Shown: positions 1 through 10,245 of the stretch, piece by piece
How the letters are laid out: each line of letters starts with the position of its first letter
How positions within the stretch are numbered: position 1 is the stretch's first letter
NCBI GenBank assembly: GCA_030762895.1
Contig: CM061067.1
Location: 50,307,667-50,371,666, forward strand
DNA length: 64,000 nt
From: Sophora flavescens
Taxonomy: Eukaryota; Streptophyta; Magnoliopsida; Fabales; Fabaceae
Direction of reading: 5' to 3'
Position numbers and translations under genes: made by a program
Notes under the pieces: model-generated
What the model was told of the DNA's origin: nothing
Database searches by the model: none
The model's input: only the letters and a program-made list of their open reading frames with translations

Positions 1-1691
1 CGCAATTAATTAAATGAGATAAAAGTTTTAAGAAGCTTCATGAGTAATATTCAGTATTTAATTGAGAGATATTGGAATATAATATGATTTAAATAATTAT
101 TGGAGAAAATAATAAATTTCTAAAATATTATTATTTTAATGATTTATTAGTGTAAAAGTAAACTATGAGTCATAGTAAGGACGTAACCGTGAAATTATTT
201 TTGTACTGCTAATTTTTACGTAAGAAATTCCGTAATATTATAAGAAGTTACTTTATGATATTAATCTTCAAAAATAACTTAATCATGAATTTAGAAAATT
301 ATTTAAAGAGAAAAAGATCAAATTTTGACTTAAAAGTATTTTAAAACGCTAGACAGCAATTAGTTCTAAAAACACGGTTACATAAAAGATTTTAGTATCA
401 GATGTTTTTTTCAATTTTCCCTTTGAGATGATTTACCAGAAACAAATTTTACGCAAACAGTGTAGATAGTGAGTTTAAACTTAGTAATCGAGATGTAGGG
501 GAAATAGTGTTTTTGCGGTGTTTTGGGATTTGTGTCTTAATTTCGGTGCAGTTTTGGACTGCGTGTCCTAATTTCGGGGTAGTGTTGGACTGCGTGATTG
601 AGCACTCCGAGGCATCGATCTAGGGGTTTCGTGATTGAGCACTCCGACTTGATGTCTTGTGTTATTATTAAAAGTGTTAAGATGTCTAAAACTATGGTTG
701 GTGGTAAGCTTTTAAGCTCTCGCAAGGAAAGATCGAACACAAAGAAAAGCGTCAAGAACAAAATGTCTTACATGCATTTTAGGCAAACATGCCTGTTTGT
801 TAATCATGATATCATGGCGATATTCATGAATCGACGTATCATTGTGCCTTGGTTGAACAATGGAAAACCATATTCGGTGATCACTGCTCCTTAAATTGGA
901 CAGTGTGCTATAGTACCATATTCGGTGATCACTGTGCCTTGTGTTGGACAGTGTGCTATGATTTTGGCTTCGTGCCTTTTGCCAGCGTGGCTATTGAGTT
1001 TGATCAACTCACCTCGGTGTCGGGATATCCCATGGGATTAGGTATGAATTTTGATTACGAATATGAAGTGTTCATGCATAGTTTTAAATGATGATGTTTG
1101 GGGTGTGAAACCCATGGATAAACTATTTGCCTTATTATGAGTGTTTATGTTGTCATAAACTGATATATGTGTATATGTTTTCTTTTGTGTCACGCATGTA
1201 GTTATCGTGTTAAATCCGTATATTGGTTTCTCACTATTGCATGTTCTATTTCTGGTTTCTGTACTTGGGTATATATGTATGTTCAAGTCCAGATGAACCG
1301 CTCAAGGAATATGACTTCTACAAGAAGAAGAAGGCTGTTTAGTTCAGAGCATGCTGATGCTGTTTACAACTTGCATAGTGTCCGTTAGTTTCGACCAGCT
1401 TAGGTTTTGAGTTATATTATGTTTTGGAAGAACCTATACTTAGTAAGGTCTTGTTTTGTAAACAATTATGACGCAGTATAGAAGTGTGTTATATTTATAT
1501 ATCTCCATATTTGATGATGTTTACGTTGTCATTGGATTGGTCGAAAAGAAAAGAAAAAAGGACAAATTTTATCATTGTTTTGAGGAAGATTAATAACTTA
1601 AGAAAATATTATTTTCCGAAAGCATCCAGCGAATTAAAGTTTTATTTTCCGCAACGAGTTAACCATGTAATGACCCAAGGAGGGTGTTACA
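1..1691 (+). mobile_element. LTR of family A (left copy, cut by window start)
   Basis: Ends GGGTGTTACA, the inverted match of the family A LTR start TGTAACACCC, and is followed 4 bases later by a tRNA-iMet primer site. Base 1 corresponds to 10486 in the middle LTR, so about half of the roughly 3.4 kb LTR lies outside the window. It contains a partly tandem unit of about 47 bases (near 867-962, sharing CGGTGATCACTG and TTGGACAGTGTGCTAT) and a short repeat around TTTCGG..TTTTGGACTGCGTG (540-596). Relative to the middle LTR it lacks roughly 80 bases near 597. Confidence 0.9.
1293..1388 (+). pseudogene. LTR-internal ORF remnant (left LTR)
   Basis: A 31-codon ORF beginning directly after a splice-acceptor-like ..GTCCAG. 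Its upstream flank and ATG align with those of the 160-codon ORF in the solo LTR at 30867-31349 (minus). The stretch after its stop (TTAG...GACCAGCT) also aligns with the sequence just beyond the end of that longer ORF. The simplest reading is that this copy lost most of the coding sequence by internal deletion; an expansion in the other copy is possible. Function unknown. Confidence 0.4.
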
Positions 1692-1695
1692 TTTG

Positions 1696-1707
1696 TGGTA
1701 TCAGAGC
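1696..1707 (+). other. primer binding site, tRNA-iMet type
   Basis: TGGTATCAGAGC, the standard plant initiator-methionine tRNA complement, 4 bases after the LTR end. Confidence 0.9.
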
Positions 1708-1876
1708 TGGTCGAGTCTTTCGGGAATGTTGGCGAATAGGTCTGTTGTGTTGACGTTGTGTTTCCTTTCAATTAAGATTTGTTTGAGTTACTTCTTAGAA
1801 GTAATGTGTGTTAATACACTAATGCGCGTTTCATTTTCTGGGTGTGGTCTAACTGATTTTGTTCGGCAGGTCAGTT

Positions 1877-3046
1877 ATGGAACTCGCATCAGAACTATGG
1901 ATGAGAACTCGTGGATGTGGTCGACAAGGTGGACCCGTTGGTGGCCGGGGCAACATGGATGAGAACTATGAAGGAGTGACCTATGCCGCTCAGGCTATGG
2001 ACAATGTGGCAGCTGCTATCGCACATCAAGCTGCTACAATTGCTGCCCATAACCAGCAGGAGCAGGCTCGAGCTGAGCAGGCAGCTGAAGGAAAAAATCT
2101 AACCGCTTTTAGATGTCATGATCCATCACAGTTTCATGGAGAAGTGGATCATGTGAAAGCTGACTTATGGATTCAGGAGTTCGAGAAAATTTTTAAGCTG
2201 ATTCACAGTCCTGAGGGAGTGAAGGTATCTTATGCCACTTTTCTGTTGGTAGGCGATGCTGAGTATTGGTGGAAGGGCACCGAACAGCTGATGGAAGCAG
2301 AGAATCAGGACATTACTTGGGAAGTATTCCGAACCATCTTCATAAACAAGTATTTTCCTCAAAGTGCACGAGCTGAGAAGGAGCAAGAATTTCTGTAACT
2401 TCAGCAGAGGGATTTAACTGTTGGAGAGTACGCAGCAAGGTTTGAATCACTTGCCAAGTGTTTTCGCTTTTTCCAGAACAACCCAAACGAAGATTGGAAG
2501 TGCGAGCGTTTTGAAAAAGGATTGCGTTTCGAGATTAAAGAATCAGTACTACCGTTAGAAATTTGGAATTTCCAAGCCTTAGTCGAGAAGTGTAGAAAAA
2601 TAGAGCTAATGAGTAAGGAAAAGGACAACAAAGGAACTGTAGGAGGACCGGATAGGTCAAAGGGTCAATTCCAGAACCAAAGGGGAAAACAAGCACAGAG
2701 TGAACTTTATTTCCGACCACCGAGAAATAATCAGAATCAACAACAATATCGTTCTAATTTGGTTACATCGGGAAGTGGAGGCCAGAAGAATCAAAACCAA
2801 GGTCAAGTTAGAAAATGTTACAATTGTGGTGATCCGAAACATATGGCTAATACTTGCGCTTTGAAAGGAACTAAGTGTTACAACTGTGGTCAGGTGGGAC
2901 ATATCTCAAGGGAGTGCAATTCTCCAAGGCGTGGACCTGCTGTCAATAACACCAGCACTAATAAATCGATGACTACGGGCATAGTTTATAATGTGAAGGG
3001 AGCTAAGACTTCAGACTACGACGGTAATATTTTAACTATACTTTAA
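1877..3046 (+). pseudogene. gag: family A Gag (one internal stop)
   Basis: Retrotransposon Gag, the capsid and RNA-packaging protein. The reading frame from the ATG at 1877 runs 390 codons with one in-frame TAA at 2396-2398, where the second copy has CAA. The middle part is a retrotrans_gag domain (DPSQFHGEVD, AEYWWKGTE, IFINKYFP). The C-terminal part carries two CX2CX4HX4C zinc knuckles, CYNCGDPKHMANTC and CYNCGQVGHISREC. The ATG lies 8 bases after a splice-acceptor-like TTCGGCAG. No protease, integrase or reverse transcriptase follows, so the element is gag-only. The Arg-Gly repeat near the N-terminus seen in the second copy is missing here. Confidence 0.9.
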
Positions 3047-3555
3047 ATCGGACTCAAAGCATTCTTTCATTTCGATAGAATGTATGAAATATTTGAGGTG
3101 GTCTATTTCTTCTTTGTCACGTGATGTGATGTTTTAGACTTCAATTGTTCAACCAGTTATTTTGAAATTCTATATGTCTGAACTATCCTGTTGTTATTCA
3201 GAATGGACATATTCTTGATAAAAGAAGTTTCTCGATGAGACTTAGTCTAGTCACTTTTACGTTTGGTGGAAGTGATCCAGTCTGAATTCTTGTCGGACTA
3301 ATATCCTTTTAAAATTTTTGTTTCGTAATGTTCTTGTGAGAGAAGGAGCTTTCTTAGATTCATGTTAGTAAATGTGTACCGATCATACATTTTTACATAT
3401 ACGAACCTATTAGAGAATCTTTTTATGCACATGACATTCTGTATTCATTTCAAAGTGATAAAATTCTTCTATATAATTTCTTGTGAAAGTAAGAGATTGG
3501 GGATTGAGAAACCCTGTCTAGCTTCGAGGACGAATTTTATTTTAGAGGGGTGGTC
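3047..3555 (+). other. non-coding internal tail and polypurine tract of element A
   Basis: No coding potential was seen. It ends in the purine-rich AGAGGGGTGG (3544-3553) just before the LTR start at 3556, the expected plus-strand primer position. Confidence 0.7.
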
Positions 3556-4171
3556 TGTAACACCCCGACTTTCCGTTGTTTTCTAATATCAGAAATTTAT
3601 ATAATTATGTTTACATTTTTATCTGAGACTTAGAAAATTATTTTAATTATTCCGAAACCAGAGTTATACTCTACTTGACGGTAGAGAGTTACGGTTAAAA
3701 TTTAGGTTGAAAAGTCAGGCAGAACCCGGTCTGTGAATTTCACGACAGTATAGTTATACTGCTCAAATGACCTAATTTTGACTCGTGAACGAAACACTTA
3801 AGGTTTTTATGAAGTTTCAAACTTCTTTGGCTATTTTAAAATTTTTCACTTAAAAAGTGAAATAATATATATTATGCGGGCGTTATACGAAATCGGGTAA
3901 ATGACAGAGCTGAAAACGGGATTTGCGGGACCCTCTAACGGATAAATAGGATGTCAAATCATGACGAGTCACAAGGGGCGAGTCATGGGATGACTACCCT
4001 TAGTCCTGATTACATTTTAAAAGGAAAAGACTAAATTACCCTTTATGTTGGTTTTATTTACAAATTGGCCATTGTACAAGATTACTATTTTACCCCTCAA
4101 AATTGGCACTTTGGACCCAAATGCTCTTCAAACCCTACGTCCCAAGCACTCCATGAAGCCATCCTCACTTC

Positions 4172-4178
4172 TATAAAA
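4172..4178 (+). promoter_or_regulatory. TATA box of family A LTR
   Basis: TATAAAA in the context CACTTCTATAAAAG. The same box lies at 14464-14470 and at 50751-50757 in related LTRs, and a TATTTAAG at the matching place in the minus-strand solo LTR (33801-33808). Confidence 0.7.
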
Positions 4179-4290
4179 GGCTAGAGTCATCATCATCACC
4201 AAACTTCGCCGTTTCCACCATTAAACTCTAAGTTGCCATAGCTTGATTTTGTGAAGGAAGTAGGAGATTTCTTGCTCATTTCTTGATTCC

Positions 4291-4300
4291 AAGAGGTAAA
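4291..4300 (+). promoter_or_regulatory. conserved splice-donor-like site 1 in LTR
   Basis: AAGAG/GTAAA about 115 bases after the TATA box. The motif ATTCCAAGAGGT recurs at the same relative position at 14577, 50867 and, on the minus strand, 33681-33690, although the LTRs are otherwise well diverged. Element B inserted exactly at the GTAAA. Confidence 0.5.
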
Positions 4301-4520
4301 TGATCAGCCTCTGGCTCATCTAGTTTTATGACTAGTATGACCGTGGTTTTGTGCTAATTATACCTCGTTTTCACCCAAATTAGACTTGATTGTCTTCAAG
4401 CAACATTTTGAGTCTCTAAAGTAGTTTTAGGGTAATTTATCTGATTTAGAGTCAAATAAAGCACTTACTGCTACTTCTTGTTTTCAGGTTAATAAAGAGA
4501 AGCAATTCTGGAGTTATTCT

Positions 4521-4797
4521 CCCCGCGATAGGCTACTCGCCTCGCGAGCCTGAAGCCTTGCTGTGCCAGAAATGCCATCCTCTGTCTAGCCCCGCGAATC
4601 ACTGTCTCACCCCGCGAGAAATCCAACCCTCAAGGACAGAGACCATCACGGCCTAGCCGTGATCAAGGTCACGGCTGTGACAGATTGGAATTTGAAGTCT
4701 CGCCTCGCGAATCCTAGTCTCGCCTCGCGAGAAAGTCAAACACTGAAGAGCTGTTCATAATATTCGCCTCGTGAAAGGATGCTCGCCTCGCGAGCGC
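4521..4797. promoter_or_regulatory. palindrome cluster in LTR of element B
   Basis: Several near-copies of CTCGCCTCGCGAG plus CATCACGGCCTAGCCGTGAT, a near-perfect palindrome. They lie immediately upstream of the TATA-like TATTTATAG at 4815-4823. The second LTR has the same cluster at about 8595-8880. Element C carries comparable palindromes in the matching place. A transcription-factor-binding or hairpin role is inference. Confidence 0.6.
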
Positions 4798-4814
4798 GTG
4801 GAACCCAGAATCTG

Positions 4815-4823
4815 TATTTATAG
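4815..4823 (+). promoter_or_regulatory. TATA-like box of element B LTR
   Basis: TATTTATAG, repeated at 8896-8904 in the other LTR, just downstream of the palindrome cluster. Confidence 0.5.
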
Positions 4824-5519
4824 TCTGTTTTAGGGCAGAACTGAGGATCCCTCTTCCTATCTTTTTCACTGTACGATTGCGAATTTAGGTTTAGAGTTTT
4901 GTGTTTCTTTTGTAATGGAGAACTAGTCTCCTTGATTGATCTACTGTAACCGGTTTGCACCGCCGCTTGAGGTTTTGTAATTCCTAAACTTAATGCAATT
5001 CTCTTTCAATATTTGTTCTGTATGTTCTGTTTGTTAAATTCAGGATTATATAGAATATGTATTGATTTGTTTCGATGATTGTGTGTTCCTATATTTAATC
5101 GCATTTGCTTAATTCGCGTGTGTTCAATCGTGTTTGCTTAATTCACGAGCGCTTCACCCCGTTTGCTTAATTCGGGAATTAGGAACATATGTCTTGTAGC
5201 GTGGGTTTCGCTTGTTAATTGATGTTACAATCGAAAGGAGATTAGAATCTGCTTAGGGCTTGGAATTATATGAATCAATGATAGCGGGAAACCGAAGCAG
5301 TAGGTTGATCGTTTAGCTTATTTTATAATTATTTAGCTTGCATTGTTTTCTGCTTTGTTTTCTTTATTTAATTTTAAATCTAAAACCCCCCAAATCTGAC
5401 CTTTTCTGTTAACAACAACCCAAGAGTCCTTGTGAGACGATACTCGAGTTGTCGCTCCATAACTACATATTTTTCCAATCGCTCGCTTTTTGACGCGTGC
5501 GCGATAGCGCGCCAAAAAT

Positions 5520-5537
5520 TGGCACCATTGCCGGGGA
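5520..5537 (+). other. primer binding site, tRNA-Asp type
   Basis: TGGCACCATTGCCGGGGA matches 16 of 18 bases of the plant tRNA-Asp 3' end complement. Element C has the unmutated 18 bases. Confidence 0.8.
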
Positions 5538-5623
5538 CTCTTGTTGTTATTAACAGGAAAAAAAAATTGCATTGCTGAATTAACTATGGATGCTTTGTCT
5601 GGTTGTGAATCTTAGTACTTCCC

Positions 5624-5989
5624 ATGGATAATCACATGTATGGTTATATGCCTAATGTTTATTATGAGCCACCCCCATGCATATATTATCCTAACTCTGC
5701 TGGGAATTATGAGTTTAGTAATGATTTTGGCGTGTTTGGAATGAATGATTATTCTAGCCAACGTAGTGGAGGACAGGGCATCTTGGATGAGATAGCATCT
5801 TTGGTGCATCAAACGACACGCGAGCTACAATATCAGCCTGACTTCACAATATGCCAACTCAGTCTGGAAGAAATGGTACAACAAATGGCAAAGAATAATC
5901 TTGAATTCCAACAGAGGATGGAAGCAAGTAATCTTGAATTTCAACAGAGGATGGAGGCAAGTCGTATACTCTCACCGTTTCCTCCTTAG
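5624..5989 (+). pseudogene. Gag C-terminal relic in element B
   Basis: 121 codons. The stretch SLEEMVQQMAKNNLEFQQRM resembles the C-terminal segment of Athila-type Gag (SLE-MVKQMA-NN-QFQQ pattern), and the unit NLEFQQRMEAS is duplicated in tandem. The N-terminal part is rich in Tyr, Pro and Asn. No zinc knuckle is present. It ends at TAG 5987-5989, and the following ORF is in another frame. It suggests element B descends from an Athila/Tat-like parent that lost its polymerase. Confidence 0.55.
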
Positions 5990-6040
5990 CTACACTGCAA
6001 ACTCCACATCTCCTTGAAGAACATACAGATTCGCAAATAG

Positions 6041-7009
6041 TTGTTCCTGACAATACTTCCTCTGAGGATAATTTTGATAATGATGTCAAGAATACTTCTA
6101 TTGATGAACTGTGTGTTGAATCTCCAGATATACATACCTTTCCTGATTCTATCTATTATACTTCATGTGCTGATTGTAATGAATTTTACTTCGTGTGTAG
6201 CATGTTTTGAAAGGTATGAAGAGCAAAACGTCCATATGAAACATGAGACACATGAGGTTGAGGGCCCTGTTCGGTCAAGAAACATGGAAAATGAGGATCA
6301 GGAGGACATCTGTTTCACCATGCTTGAGGATAATGAAGAACCTTTGGAATTAGATGATTCTATTAATTCATATGCATGTGTTGAAAGTGATGGGATGGAT
6401 GAACTGAGTATTGAACTTCCAGACATTCAAGCCTTTTCTGATTCAGTTTGTTGTACTATATGTACTGACTGTACTAACACTAACCTTTGTGTGGTGTGTG
6501 CTGAGATTTTTGCATGTATAGCAGGTGATGGATTGGATAATGCAGTGAGTGAGAATCGTGCAGAAGTTGAAGCGGCACCAGAGATCCTCGATACCTGTTT
6601 GCCACCTCCCACTGTGGAACAACCGATGATGGAGTTCAAGCCTCTGCCCGAGAGACTGGATTTTGAATCCTTGAATGTGATGACACTATGGCCAGTCCAA
6701 GAGGTTGAACCCCATTTTTATTGGGGGGACTTTGTTGACAAGGTTGACAAGGAGGTCATCTTTGACCCAAGAAGGAGCAAGAAGTCCGCCGCACTTGGCG
6801 AGGTCACCATAATTGTCAAGTGCTCACCTCCATATCAAGGCTGCAAGCTAGGGGACCATGGAATAATCTTCCGTCCCTTGTCTATCACGTGGGCCTTATG
6901 CTACAAGCCATGGGATCCGGGAGGATCATATTGCAATTTGGGCATTCCGTGGCCGCTGTACCACAGACAGTGGGATCCCGGTGGAACCACCTCCATGAGT
7001 TTTCTCTAA
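6041..7009 (+). CDS. orphan ORF of element B, WDPG-motif protein
   Basis: Open for 322 codons; the first Met is only the first available and the true start is unclear. The product is acidic and matches no standard gag or pol domain that I recognise. It shares ordered blocks with the ORF of element C: ELDDSINSYAC, NLCVVCAEI, FKPLPERLDFESL, WPVQEVEPHFYWGDFVDK, VIFDPR, then CYKPWDPGG and LYHRQWDPGG near the C-terminus. The two WDPGG blocks are about 25 residues apart. Conservation between two distinct elements suggests a function or recent common origin. The PLPE block could be a distant trace of an Athila polyprotein, but this is weak. Confidence 0.6.
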   Translation: MFLTILPLRIILIMMSRILLLMNCVLNLQIYIPFLILSIILHVLIVMNFTSCVACFERYEEQNVHMKHETHEVEGPVRSRNMENEDQEDICFTMLEDNEEPLELDDSINSYACVESDGMDELSIELPDIQAFSDSVCCTICTDCTNTNLCVVCAEIFACIAGDGLDNAVSENRAEVEAAPEILDTCLPPPTVEQPMMEFKPLPERLDFESLNVMTLWPVQEVEPHFYWGDFVDKVDKEVIFDPRRSKKSAALGEVTIIVKCSPPYQGCKLGDHGIIFRPLSITWALCYKPWDPGGSYCNLGIPWPLYHRQWDPGGTTSMSFL

Positions 7010-8379
7010 ACCTTACTTTTTTTTATTATCTTTGCTTTGTTTTTGTTTTGTTTTCTTTTAGCTCAAGAGTTTGTGTGTTGAGTCTTGTGTCGGTAAGCTT
7101 GATTGGATTTTGTCGAATTTTGCATAGATTGATTACACGATATGTGTTGATTGTTGATGATATTCCCCTAGGTCTTGAAATTTGAAAAATTGATCCCCAT
7201 GTGAAAAATTGAAAATTAAACTTTGAGATATTCTATTATGATTGCATGATTTATGATAAGTTTGGGGTGAAGGGGTGCACACACTAGGGATGGAATCTCG
7301 GTCAAACAATTTGCAAAAACTGTCCGGGTGAGGATTTGAGCCTCCAACGTGTTTTTAACTGTGAATCACTTTTGAGCTGGACTTTCTCAAATTTACTTGA
7401 ATCTCTTCTTGGTTTGCATGTCTATGTGTTTGCATCAAATGATTTAGGCAATTTTCTTTGAATTAGCTACTTGGCCAAATTGAACCAGTCCCTAATGCAT
7501 GTTCCATAGTTAGCCCCATTGAGCCTAATTAGCCTATTGCTTCTTGATGACCTCATATTATGAGCCTAAAATCTGAAAAACTATGTTAACCCAATCTTAG
7601 GATTAGGAGAGCATGGATCCTTAGCAAGACAAGGTTTGCAAGAAACTAAGTTTGGGGTGGCTACGAGGATATGATGTGTTGTTCGGGATTGAGAAAAAGA
7701 AAAGAAAAATAAAGGTTGGAGCCAAGGGCAAAAAGAAAAAAAAAAGAAAAAAAAGTTCAAAAATGTCAAAAAGGGTATTAGAAGGAAAAGGCTCTAGTCA
7801 CCCAAAAGCAAAAAGAAATATGGAAAAAGGAACTTGAGTGGAAATTCGGTGTGTTGAAATGTTCATGCTCTCTTAGTTCCTAGGGACTTAAGCCTAGTGC
7901 CTTTGAATATCCTACCTTTAGCCAGGCCCCATTACAACCTTTAAAAGACCTTTTGATGTTGCATGCATGTTTTCGTGGGAACCTTGATTGAGATGAAAAT
8001 CAAATTCATGGGAAGTTCTCTTAAAAGTGAAATTGAGTGAAAAGTTGATAGCCTAGGCAAAAACTGAGCGAATGAGCGAAACACTAAATTCCCTTGTGAG
8101 GAAGGCGATTGTTTGAATTTGGTGATCTCCCTTTTGTGTGTAACTTGGATCCCTTGCTTAAATTAATGACTGCTTGAATGATGAAGTTCTCAACTGTTTA
8201 GAGTAATTGCATGTGGGGATTGCTTTGTTTGAAAAGGGGGGACATTGAAGGAAAAATTATTTTGATGAATTGCTTGAAATTTGTGCAAAGTTGATTGAAT
8301 CCTTTAAGCTTGCCAAGTCTGAGTCCTTTTTGAGTTTTAGTTTGCTTGGGGACAAGCAAAGTTTAAGTTTGGGGTATTT
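7010..8379 (+). other. non-coding spacer and polypurine tract of element B
   Basis: No gene seen. Contains an A-rich run (7695-7760). It ends in GCTTGGGGACAAGCAAAG and AAGTTTGGGGTA (8345-8376), the usual tract before a TGAT-type LTR. Confidence 0.7.
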
Positions 8380-9596
8380 TGATCAGCCTCTGGCTCATCT
8401 AGTTTTATGACTAGTATGACCGTGGTTTTGTGCTAATTATACCTCGTTTTCACCCAAATTAGACTTGATTGTCCTCAAGCAACATTTTGAGTCTCTAAAG
8501 TAGTTTTAGGGTAATTTATCTGATTTAGAGTCAAATAAAGCACTTACTGCTATTTCTTGTTTTCAGGTTAATAAAGAGAAGCAATTCTGGAGTTATTCGC
8601 CCCGCGAGAGGCTACTCGCCTCGCGAGCCTGAAGCCTTGCTGTGCCATAAATGCCATCCTCTCTGTCTCGCCCCACGAATCACTGTCTCGCCCCGCGAGA
8701 AATCCAACCCTGAAGGACAGAGACCATCATGACCTAGCCGTGATGAAGGTCACGGCTGTGACAGATTGGAATTTGAAGTCTCGCCTCGCGAATCCTAGTC
8801 TCGCCTCGCGAGAAAGCCAAACACTGAAGAGCTTTTCATAATATTCGCCTCGCGAAAGGATGCTCTCCTCGCGAGCATGTGGAACCCAGAATCTGTATTT
8901 ATAGTCTGTTTTAGGGCATAACTGAGGATCCCTCTTCCTATATTTTTCACAGTACGGCTGCGAATTTAGGTTTAGAGTTTTGAGTTTTCTTTTGTAATGG
9001 AGAACTAGTCTCCTTGATTGATCAACTGTAACCAGTTTGCACCGCCGCTTGAGGTTTTGTAATTCCTAAACTTAATGCTATTCTCTTTCAATATTTGTTC
9101 TGTATGTTCTGTTTGCTTAATTCAGGATTATATAGAATATGTATTGATTTGTTTCGTTGATTGTGTGTTCCTATATTTAATCGTGTTTTCTTAATTCGCG
9201 TGTGTTCAATCGTGTTTGCTTAATTCACGAGCGCTTCACCCCGTTTGCTTAATTCGGGAATTAGGAACATATGTCTTGTAGCGTTGGTTTCGCTTGTTAA
9301 TTGATGTTACAATCGAAAGGAGATTAGAATCCGCTTGGGGATTGGAATTATATGAATCAATGATAGCAGGAAACCGAAGCAGTAGGTTGATCGTTTAGCT
9401 TATTTGATAATTATTTAGCTTGCATTGTTTTCTGCTTTGTTTTCTTTATTTAATTTTAAATCTAAAACCCCCCAAATCTGACCTTTTCTGTTAACAACAA
9501 CCCAAGAGTCCTTGTGAGACGATACTCGAGTTGTCGCTCCCTAACTACATATTTTTCCAATCGCTCGCTTTTTGACGCGTGCGCGATAGCGCGCCA
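8380..9596 (+). repeat. 3' LTR of element B
   Basis: Starts TGATCAGCCT, ends GCGCGCCA, followed by the target duplication GTAAA. Confidence 0.92.
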
Positions 9597-10230
9597 GTAA
9601 ACCTTACTCATCTTCCTTGTTTAGCATCATGTTCTTCATTTACTTTCATGATTTAAAGCCTTAATCATCTTTTCGATTTTCTAGATCTAGAACTTTGAAA
9701 AATCATAGTAAATCATAGAAAAATCCTTAAAATGTGAAACCAATTTCTATGATCCTATTATCCTCTCTATATTAAAGATCCAATAGTGTGCATAAAAATA
9801 AATTTTCGTGCTTAGTTAACCTAAAAAGGCCGAACCTGTGTCTTGGTCGGGGGATCCAATCTTATAAGTTATGTAGGTATTGGATCTATGTTGTTTGAAA
9901 TGAATCAAGGTCTCTAAGCTAATTTAGTTGTCATGGCTGACATTTAATTGTTTGAGGATTGGAATATTTAATTTCAATCTTTGTACAATGATCATTGATT
10001 TAGGGTTTTAAGTAACTAGGAATCATTAATCCAAGAGTTTAGAAATTTTAGAGATTTCTAACCCCAAAGTCAGCCCTTGACCGAAACCAACATGTAGATT
10101 TTAGTCTTGATTCAGTTGTTTGTTTGTTGATTGAGTGTTATGTTTAATGAAGGATAAGCTAGATTATCGTGTACGTGCGTTGACGGTTTCCGGATTCACA
10201 ACAAAGTTTTTAATCGGAAGCTAAGTTCTT

Positions 10231-10245
10231 CGAGAGGTAAGAGGG
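10231..10245 (+). promoter_or_regulatory. conserved splice-donor-like site 2 in LTR
   Basis: CGAGAG/GTAAGAGGG. A comparable CAAGAG/GTAAGGGGG occurs at 51256-51270 and TTTGAG/GTAAGGAG on the minus strand near 33000. In the third LTR (near 15250) the GT has become GA. Confidence 0.45.

Larger units (their letters stand above)
4301..5514 (+). repeat. 5' LTR of element B
   Basis: Starts TGATCAGCCT and ends GCGCGCCA. Nearly identical to 8380-9596. Contains a GC-rich palindrome cluster followed by a TATA-like box. Confidence 0.92.
4301..9596 (+). mobile_element. non-autonomous LTR retrotransposon B
   Basis: 5296 bases, flanked by a 5-base target duplication GTAAA (4296-4300 and 9597-9601). LTRs of 1214 and 1217 bases start TGATCAGC and end GCGCCA. 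It has an Asp-tRNA-like primer site and a polypurine tract AAGTTTGGGGTA, features of the Athila/Tat branch of Ty3/gypsy. It has no protease, integrase or reverse transcriptase. The only coding content is a Gag C-terminal relic and an ORF related to that of element C. Confidence 0.92.

Noticed and set aside
3047..3555. Polymerase genes for family A
   Set aside because: No protease, integrase or RT motif in any frame between gag and the LTR, in either copy.
7652..7837. Lys-rich small frame in element B
   Set aside because: Translation of an A-rich tract in non-coding spacer.
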